A DNA stretch of 64,000 nt from SAR92 clade bacterium H231 (lineage in GTDB: Bacteria; Pseudomonadota; Gammaproteobacteria; Pseudomonadales; Porticoccaceae), in NCBI GenBank assembly GCA_025153775.1, contig JAOALC010000003.1, positions 1 through 64,000 on the forward strand, in the 5' to 3' direction. Positions 53,807 to 61,600 of this stretch are shown one piece after another. How positions within the stretch are numbered: the stretch's first letter is position 1; each line of letters starts with the position of its first letter. The position numbers and the translations under genes were made by a program. The notes below the pieces were generated by a model, which saw nothing but the letters and a program-made list of their open reading frames with translations, made no database searches and had not been told where the DNA came from.

Positions 53807-53828
53807 GTTGTAGATTATATATTACAAC
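53807..53828. promoter_or_regulatory. Inverted repeat in the gshB/pilG divergent promoter region
   Basis: GTTGTA-N10-TACAAC with a fully A/T centre apart from one G, 77 bases upstream of the pilG ATG. The two-fold symmetry with a 16-base centre-to-centre spacing suits a dimeric regulator or an AT-rich promoter core. No specific regulator is recognised. Confidence 0.4.
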
Positions 53829-53904
53829 TGTGTTTAAAATTCCATAACTTAAGTGACATTGGCAGTACTTAAGGCGTTAAGTGGTTTTAAAGATGGTGAA
53901 TAAA

Positions 53905-54288
53905 ATGGATGTTCAGGGCCTAAAAGTGCTGGTGATTGACGACAGCAACACAATTCGTCGTACCGCAGAAACCCTATTAGAAAAAGCGGGCTGCGCGGTG
54001 GCGACCGCCTCTGATGGGTTCGACTCATTAGCTAAAATTGTTGATATAAAACCTGATGTCATATTCATCGACATCATGATGCCGCGTCTCGACGGCTATC
54101 AAACCTGCGCCCTTATCAAGAACAATGCCGACTACAAATCCACCTCAGTGATTATGTTATCCAGTAAAGATGGCCTCTTCGATAAGGCCAAGGGACGTAT
54201 TGTGGGTGCCGACGACTATCTCACCAAACCCTTTGGGAGAGCGGAACTTTTGCAGGCGCTGGAAAAGTATGTAGAAAAAGAAGTCTAG
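53905..54288 (+). CDS. pilG: Twitching motility response regulator PilG
   Basis: A 127-aa single REC-domain protein very close to Pseudomonas PilG. VIDDSNTIRRTAETLLEKAG, the phosphoacceptor Asp in FIDIMMPRLDGYQTCALIKN, and the Lys in YLTKPFGRAELL are all present. GTG 53881 and ATG 53893 are also in frame; ATG 53905 has GGTGA five bases upstream. It is phosphorylated by ChpA and promotes pilus extension. Confidence 0.95.
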   Translation: MDVQGLKVLVIDDSNTIRRTAETLLEKAGCAVATASDGFDSLAKIVDIKPDVIFIDIMMPRLDGYQTCALIKNNADYKSTSVIMLSSKDGLFDKAKGRIVGADDYLTKPFGRAELLQALEKYVEKEV

Positions 54289-54362
54289 CTCCACCTGCGG
54301 TATTTATAGGGCAATTTTAGATAAGGAAATAAATTAACAAATCTGACAAGAGGTTGGAGTAA

Positions 54363-54725
54363 ATGGCAAAGATATTAATTGTGGATGACTCGCCCACAGA
54401 AACATACAAGTTAACCAATATCCTTGAGAAGAACTCTCATTCAGTGCTGTCTGCAGAGACAGGCGAGCAGGGCGTCAATCTGGCCAAAACCGAGCAGCCA
54501 GATGTTGTGCTTATGGATATTGTTATGCCTGGCCTCAACGGCTTCCAGGCCACTCGCCAGCTAAGCCGCGGCAGTGAAACCAAGCATATTCCAGTGATTA
54601 TAGTCACAGCTAAAAATCAGCAGGCCGATCAGGTCTGGGGCGAGCGTCAGGGCGCTGCAGCCTATCTGGTTAAGCCCATAGATGAGAGCCGACTGGTCTC
54701 GGCTATTGAACAGGTTCTAGCCTAG
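54363..54725 (+). CDS. pilH: Twitching motility response regulator PilH
   Basis: A 120-aa single REC-domain protein with ILIVDDSPTETYKLTNILEK, phosphoacceptor Asp in LMDIVMPGLNGFQATRQLSR and VKPIDESRL. In Pseudomonas PilH counteracts PilG. A GAGGTTGGAG stretch precedes the ATG. The 74-base gap from pilG and 12 bases to pilI indicate one operon. Confidence 0.95.
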   Translation: MAKILIVDDSPTETYKLTNILEKNSHSVLSAETGEQGVNLAKTEQPDVVLMDIVMPGLNGFQATRQLSRGSETKHIPVIIVTAKNQQADQVWGERQGAAAYLVKPIDESRLVSAIEQVLA

Positions 54726-54737
54726 GAGCTAACCCCT

Positions 54738-55271
54738 ATGGGTGAAGGAACAGATGTATTTGCAACGCTGAGCAATCTGGTCAAACGCTTTGGCACGTCC
54801 AGCCAGGGGCTGCCAGCACAAAAGGAAATTATCGAGACTGAGAAGCTGATCAGTTTTTCACTGCTGGACAGGGAATATGTAATTGCTCTCTCAGAAGTTA
54901 ATGAAGTACTGGAAGTGCCCAAATGCACCAAACTACCAAGAGTAAAACCCTGGGTTGTAGGGGTGGCTAATGTACGTGGTCGCTTGCTGCCAGTAATTGA
55001 TTTTGCACACTTTTTAGGGCGCAGGCTATCGGGCCCAGCCCGGGGACGCAGAGTATTAGTTTTTGAGGTGGCTAACAATTACTTGGGTTTGATTGTAGAT
55101 CATGTCCATGGCATCAGAGCACTGCCTGTGGATAGCTATCAGCCTGCCAGTGAGAAGGGCCCACTGGGCAGTTTTATTGATGGACAATTTGCAGATGGCG
55201 CTGATGGGGTTGAGCTCTTTCGCCCTCAGCGACTCATTGAAAATAACCAGTTTATGAGCGTATCTATATAG
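54738..55271 (+). CDS. pilI: CheW-like adaptor PilI
   Basis: A 177-aa CheW-domain protein coupling the receptor PilJ to kinase ChpA. The core reads KLISFSLLDREYVIALSEVN and VVGVANVRGRLLPVIDFAHF. Typical length. GGAGC lies nine bases before the ATG. Confidence 0.93.
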   Translation: MGEGTDVFATLSNLVKRFGTSSQGLPAQKEIIETEKLISFSLLDREYVIALSEVNEVLEVPKCTKLPRVKPWVVGVANVRGRLLPVIDFAHFLGRRLSGPARGRRVLVFEVANNYLGLIVDHVHGIRALPVDSYQPASEKGPLGSFIDGQFADGADGVELFRPQRLIENNQFMSVSI

Positions 55272-55311
55272 ATATTGATTAGCAGGAAAAAGCATCAATT
55301 TGGAGGATGAC

Positions 55312-57672
55312 ATGAGCAAGGGAACAGGCAACAGTAGTTTATTTCGTAATTTAATTATTATGTTGGGTATCGCCTGCATGGTGGCCGCAGGTTACAGCGG
55401 ACTGCAAGTAAACAGCAAAGCTCGGGATGACTCGGCTAATATTCAAAACATCGCCAACTTACGGGTAAAAGCATTGCGCATCACTCAGCTGGCTCGAGAC
55501 GCTACTGCCGGCGACGAGCTTGGGTTCGAGAGTCTAAGTACTCTAAATACCCAGATGAACAGTGGTTGGACTTCGCTAAAGAATACGCTCAGCAAACAGA
55601 GTGAAATATCCCTGGCTCAAATCAACAAGGTCTCTGCGAGCTGGGAGAAGGTGTCGGCGAATATGGAATCCTTGGCTGACAACCGAGAGGCGGTGTTATT
55701 TGTCTCCACTGTGGCTCATGAGCTAAATGCCAAGCTACCACTGCTGCAGGATAACTCTGAGCAGGTTGTAGATGCTCTGGTTGCGCGGTCGGCCCAGGCT
55801 GGACAGATTACCATCGCCCAGGAACAGCTGTGGCTTATCGAACGCATTGGTCGCAACATAGACAAGATGATTGCAGGCAGTGAAGATGCCAATGTAGCAG
55901 CGGATCAATTTAAAAATGACTCCAATGTTTTCCGCGATACCCTGGATGCCATGAAAAACGGCAACTTTATTCTTGGCATTTCAAAAGTTACTGATCCTGA
56001 TGCCATTGCCAGTATTAACGAAATTGAACAGTCTTTTAATATAGTCTCAAGTGAAATAGAGCGTATCCATGAATCCGCAGATGAGTTATCAACCGCTCAG
56101 GCTTCAGCGGCGGCACTGGTAAGTTCAGCTCCAGCACTGCTCACTAGCCTGGATCAGTTGGAAGATCTGGTACGCGACTTACCGCTGTCTGACCACCGCC
56201 TTTTTAACAACACAACCACATTAATGGCAGTTTCGGGGTTTCTTGCGGCATTGATACTACTGGGTCTTATTATCTACACCACCACCCGCCGCAATCTGAT
56301 TGAGGCCGAAAAAGTTAAAGACAAAAATCAGCAAGCTATTCTCACCCTGCTGAATGATATATCTGACCTTGCGGATGGTGACCTAACTGCAGAGGCAACA
56401 GTGACGGAAGACTTCACTGGCACCATCGCCGATTCAATTAACTTTGCTATAGCCGAGCTGCGTAGCCTGGTGCAAAACGTTGCCAGTACCTCAGAAAAAG
56501 TCGCCAGTTCAACGGACAATACTCGCTCAATATCGCTGCAGCTCGCTGAGAGTGCAGAGAATCAGGCCCAGGAAATTGCTGGAGCCTCCGCAGCAATTAA
56601 TGAGATGGCCATCACCATTGATCAGGTCTCTTCCAACTCTGCCGAATCTGCTGCTGTGGCAGAGCGCTCAGTGTCCATAGCCAAAAAAGGTGCCTCGGTA
56701 GTACGTGACACAATTGAAGGTATGGACACAATTCGTGAGCAGATACAGGATACCTCCAAGCGTATCAAACGCCTTGGCGAGAGCTCTCAAGAGATCGGCG
56801 ATATAGTTTCGCTTATCAATGAGATTGCCGACCAAACCAATATTCTGGCCCTCAATGCGGCAATTCAGGCTGCCATGGCTGGCGAGGCTGGCCGGGGCTT
56901 TGCAGTTGTTGCGGACGAAGTACAGCGGCTTGCTGAGCGCTCAACTACGGCGACTAAACAGATCGCAGGTTTGGTGAAAACTATTCAAAGTGACACCCAT
57001 GAGGCAGTGGCCTCGATGGAACAGACTACAGCTGAGGTTGTGAAGGGAGCTGAGCTGGCCAACAGTGCAGGTATAGCGCTGGAAGAGATTGAAACCGTAT
57101 CTACCAATCTGGCGGAACTGATTCAGGATATATCCGAAGCAGCTAAACACCAGGCAACCACCTCTTCACATATTTCCAATACCATGAATGTGATTCAGGA
57201 AATTACTTCCCAGACTCTCTCGGGAACCAATGATACCGCTCAGTCGATTGGCGACCTTGCCGATATGGCGGTTGAGATGCGTGAGTCAGTCAGTGGCTTT
57301 ATCTTGCCCAGCCCTGAAGATTTAATGGATCAGACGGGGGACGACCCATTAGACGATAACGCTGAACCAATGGATGCCTCGGAATACCAAGACTTTATTG
57401 AGGATGAGCCCACAGAGGACGCTATGCAAAGTTTGGACTCTGAACAGATGGGGGATGAAGACTCAGAGATCGAATCTGAGTTAGAGCTGCATCAGGAGTC
57501 AGATCAAGATGAGTTTTTGATTCAGGATGCCAATAGTCTAATTGTTCAGGACGCAGATACTGGTGAAGACGACAGTGAAAAACAGGATGAGGAGGAGCAT
57601 GATCCATTTCATCTGGATGAATTTGAAGCTGAGATAGAGGCACTACTAACAGATACCGACAAGCCTCGCTAG
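55312..57672 (+). CDS. pilJ: Methyl-accepting receptor PilJ with acidic C-terminal tail
   Basis: A 786-aa chemoreceptor for type IV pilus signalling. TM1 is at about 13-32. Periplasmic PilJ-type helical modules run from about 35 to 300, and TM2 is at about 303-324. The signalling hairpin contains [20 protein letters not shown] followed by [15 protein letters not shown], the PilJ version of the MCP tip. Residues from about 663 to the end form a tail of ~124 aa very rich in Asp/Glu, absent from Pseudomonas PilJ (682 aa). The ATG at 55312 has GGAGGATGA; a TTG four codons upstream is ignored. Confidence 0.93.
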   Translation: MSKGTGNSSLFRNLIIMLGIACMVAAGYSGLQVNSKARDDSANIQNIANLRVKALRITQLARDATAGDELGFESLSTLNTQMNSGWTSLKNTLSKQSEISLAQINKVSASWEKVSANMESLADNREAVLFVSTVAHELNAKLPLLQDNSEQVVDALVARSAQAGQITIAQEQLWLIERIGRNIDKMIAGSEDANVAADQFKNDSNVFRDTLDAMKNGNFILGISKVTDPDAIASINEIEQSFNIVSSEIERIHESADELSTAQASAAALVSSAPALLTSLDQLEDLVRDLPLSDHRLFNNTTTLMAVSGFLAALILLGLIIYTTTRRNLIEAEKVKDKNQQAILTLLNDISDLADGDLTAEATVTEDFTGTIADSINFAIAELRSLVQNVASTSEKVASSTDNTRSISLQLAESAENQAQEIAGASAAINEMAITIDQVSSNSAESAAVAERSVSIAKKGASVVRDTIEGMDTIREQIQDTSKRIKRLGESSQEIGDIVSLINEIADQTNILALNAAIQAAMAGEAGRGFAVVADEVQRLAERSTTATKQIAGLVKTIQSDTHEAVASMEQTTAEVVKGAELANSAGIALEEIETVSTNLAELIQDISEAAKHQATTSSHISNTMNVIQEITSQTLSGTNDTAQSIGDLADMAVEMRESVSGFILPSPEDLMDQTGDDPLDDNAEPMDASEYQDFIEDEPTEDAMQSLDSEQMGDEDSEIESELELHQESDQDEFLIQDANSLIVQDADTGEDDSEKQDEEEHDPFHLDEFEAEIEALLTDTDKPR

Positions 57673-57702
57673 TTAGCCATATCATCACAGGGACAATAGA
57701 TT

Positions 57703-58650
57703 GTGGCCAGGGCACAAAGTAGCGAAATTATTCACGACAGGGATAGACAGTCCTTTTGGTTGTGGAAAAAAGCCATCGAACAGCGCACAGGTGTCTGCGT
57801 TACCTCGGATCGTGAGCGCGCGCTTATTAATCTCTTGCAGCAACGTATGCAGGCGCTCCAGTACCAGGATATAAACCAGTACTTTGCCGACTCGTTAGAT
57901 GATGCCAAAGGTGCCCAGGAGTGGAGTCGCCTGATTGATAATTTGCTGATCCAGGAAACCAGTTTTTTCCGACATCAACCATCTCTGGACTATGTGGCCC
58001 GGTGGGCCAAGAGCTATGTGGAGAGCCATGATCCCAAAACTCCCCTATGGCTATGGAGTCTTGGCTGCTCTACTGGCGAAGAGGCTTACTCTCTGGCAAT
58101 TACCCTATGCGAGACCCTGTCCGGGAGTCTGGCGGGGAAAAAAGGCCAGCCTAGATTTGCCATAGTTGCCACTGATATCAGCCACAGAGCCATCGCCGAA
58201 GCCAGATTAGGTGTTTATCAGGAACGCCGCCTGTGTCGGCTATGTCCAACTTTAAAAGACAAATACTTCGACAGGGTGGGGCCCAGTCGCTATAGGGTTA
58301 AACCCAGCCTGCGCTCTCATATCTGCTTTCTCACCAGCAACGTACTGGACTCCAAGCCGCCATTAATTCATTGCAAGCTCAACCTAATCTATTGCCAGAA
58401 TATGCTGATTTATTTTCGCCGCTGGCAGAGAAGGGAAATCGTTAATCAACTGACCCAGCAGATGAAATGCGATGGTCATTTGATTTTAGGCATGGGTGAG
58501 TTGGGCACCTGGACCCCAGCTAACCTAACCAGATCAGTCCCCAGAAATGTTCAGGCATACAGCAAAAAACCAATCGAGATCGCCGCCGCAGTGTCATCAG
58601 CTGCCCAGGCTGAAAATAGGCAATCACAGCAGGCCATAAGGAGATACTGA
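57703..58650 (+). CDS. pilK: CheR-type methyltransferase PilK
   Basis: A 315-aa chemoreceptor glutamate methyltransferase. The N-terminal helical domain is followed by NLLIQETSFFRHQPSLDYVA, the SAM motif LWSLGCSTGEEAYSLAITLC, and the C-terminal LIYCQNMLIYFRR. It would methylate PilJ. The start is a GTG with AGGGAC upstream, 30 bases past pilJ; the stop TGA at 58648-58650 directly abuts the chpA ATG. Confidence 0.93.
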   Translation: MARAQSSEIIHDRDRQSFWLWKKAIEQRTGVCVTSDRERALINLLQQRMQALQYQDINQYFADSLDDAKGAQEWSRLIDNLLIQETSFFRHQPSLDYVARWAKSYVESHDPKTPLWLWSLGCSTGEEAYSLAITLCETLSGSLAGKKGQPRFAIVATDISHRAIAEARLGVYQERRLCRLCPTLKDKYFDRVGPSRYRVKPSLRSHICFLTSNVLDSKPPLIHCKLNLIYCQNMLIYFRRWQRREIVNQLTQQMKCDGHLILGMGELGTWTPANLTRSVPRNVQAYSKKPIEIAAAVSSAAQAENRQSQQAIRRY

Positions 58651-61600
58651 ATGACCGACATTCAGATACAAAAGCCTCAATTTCAAACCGAGCAGACATT
58701 TAAAGGACTAGAGTGGCTGGTTGATGAGATAGAACGCAATCTCACTTCGGCTTACAATGAATTAGAGGCCTTTACCAAAGACCTCAACGACGAAACCAAG
58801 ATAGTTTTTTGTCTCGGCCATATTCATCAAATTTCTGGACCTTTTAAAATACTTCAGTGCCAGGGGCTAATTCTGCTCTGTGAAGAAATGGAAGCAGTGG
58901 CCCAGGCAATTATAGATAAAAAGGTGACAAGAATACCTGAAGCCTGTGAAATTCTGGTGCAGGTGATTATCCGCTTACCCATCTATTTGCGACAGGTCCT
59001 GGCCACCAGGGTGGATCAACCAGAGGCACTTATACGACTGCTCAATGATCTCAGAGCAACCCAGGGCTGTGGTTTGGTATCAGAGGGATTATTATTTTCT
59101 CCAAGCCTGACATCTCTGCAACCCAAGTCAGAGACTAAAATAAAAATACCCACAGATTCAGAGCCCTTTATTGAGCGCATAAAACGTCTGCGACAAATCT
59201 ACCAGGTATCCCTAATCAAGTTTATAAAAGATGAGCAGTCGGAGGTGCATCAAACTAATATCAAAAAAATTTTTCAGCGCCTGACAGAAGTCTGTGCGGG
59301 GACCTGGAGACAAGATCTGTGGCAAATTTCGGAGCAGGTATTAGCGCTGATTTCAAGCCGCCGCATAGACTTAACCATAGCGCCCAGAAGACTATTTCGC
59401 GCTCTGGACACAGAGATAAAAAATACTATTTTAGATATCAGAACTAATTCCACTTCGCCAGTGGATATAGCTCTGCTAAAAAATCTGCTCTATTACCTTA
59501 TGGTAGTCAAGCCGGAAACCAGCGAGCAAAAGCATCTTTGGAATCTATATAAACTATCCACAGCATTGCCAGCGGGCATTATAGATCCAGAGTCTAACCG
59601 GCTGACACCTCAGTTCGACCCAGAGGTAGTGCGCTCACTGGTCGCCGCTATACAGGGGGAGCTGACAACAGTCCGCTCTACTGTTGAGCAGTTTAGTCTA
59701 CAGGGCAGACTGTCCCCAGAAGATATCTGTGACAGCATACCTGTGCTGACTAATATGGCCGATTCTTTTGCCCTGGTGGGCCAGGGAAAACTGCGCGATG
59801 CTATTGGTCAGGTTGCCACCAGTCTCCAGCACAGCCTTAAATCAGATCAGCTGTTAGACGATGAAAAAATCCTAGAATCAGTACAGGTTCTGACCCAGGT
59901 AGGTGCCGCACTAAATGCCTGGGCTGCGCACCCAGAAAACTTTGATGATGAAATACAGATTGACCAAAATCAGAATAGCTATGAGCTGGAAACTGCCAGA
60001 GAAGCCCTGTTGGCTGAGGCAAGGACTGACATAGAGCATATCAAAGAATCCGTGGTAGATTTTATAAACTCCCAATGGGATCGGGAAATAATCAAATCAT
60101 TGCCAGGAGACTTCTATCAACTATCTGGCGCATTAAAAATAATCGAATTGGATCGCTCGGCGGCAATTCTTGATGGCTGTGGCATCTATGTACAACAGCA
60201 CCTAATCAATAGCAGTGTCACTGATCAATGGCAATTATTAGATAACTTCGCAGATACCATCACCATAGTAGAATACTATCTGGAACAGCTCTCTTCTGGG
60301 ACCCAAGAAGATCAGCATCAAATACTGGAGGACGCTGAAGATAAAATTGATGCTCTTTTAGAGCTAGCCATAGAACAGGGTCAAGCTCAATCTGAGCCAG
60401 TGCAAACCACTCCAGCCGATCCTCCAGCCCGGACAAACTATCAGCCTACGGAGGCAGTCGACCAGGAAATTATTGATATATTTCTGGAGGAGGCAGAAGA
60501 GGTTCTAGCTGTACTGCAAAGCAAATTCCCCAGTTGGGAAGATAGACCAGAGGCCAGCGAGCCACTGACGGTAATTCGTCGCTCCTTCCATACTTTAAAA
60601 GGCAGCGGCCGAATGGTTGGCGCAGAGGATATAGGCGAGCTCTCCTGGGCCGTAGAAAATATGCTTAACCGGGTTCTGGATGGACGAATTGCCACCAGCA
60701 AGTTAATTGTTGCACTGGTGCAGCAGGCTCTTGAATATCTGCCTCTGTTGATAGCCGCCTTTGCTCAGGGAAAACCTGCATCCAATCCCCAGCAAAGCTT
60801 ACAGATCATCCACCATGCGGAGCAGTTGGCGAGAGGAGAAGAGCTGACCGATCTGCCGTTAAACAGCCCTGAGCAGTCCGAGCAGCTTGAGCAGTCTGCG
60901 CAATCTGAGCAGCTTGAGGAATCTGAGCAAGTTGAGGAAACTACAGATACAGAGCCAGCAGAAAATATTCCCGCAGTAGAGGTAGAGTCCCCCAGCGAAG
61001 AACAGATTATATTAGAGATATTTGTCAATGAGGCGAAAACCCATCTTCGAAATATAGATCATTATTTAATTAAGGCCAGGGCTTCAGGTCAGCAGTTACA
61101 GCCACCCACCTCTGTGCTGCAGCGTTCGCTACATACATTGCGGGGCACCTCGGATATGGCCGGCTTAGATAAGTTAAGCCAATTGGTTACACCTCTGGAT
61201 GATTTTATTAAAGAGTTACTCAATCACCGTATTGCCGTGGATGAGGACATTATCTTTCTGATCAATGATGGCGTGTGTTTTTTCAGAGATCTACTGGGCC
61301 AGTTAGAGACCGAGATGAACCCGGCCATGCCCCTGCAGATGCCAGATGGAACTGTACTGTTCTATCAGCGCATCAAAGAGCTGCGCGAAAAATTTGTGGG
61401 AGCCCTGCTGCGAGCCAATGGCGAGAGTGAATATTCTGCAGAACTGTTGGCAGTAAAAAAACTTATGGCCTATGGCCTGTTCGCCCTGCAGGATTATGAG
61501 CAAATATTGCTGCCTGTAAAGACAGACTTACAAGACTTTCATTCAGACTATAAAAGGTTAATTGCTGACTTAGAATCCATTGTTGAGATAGCAGATATTA

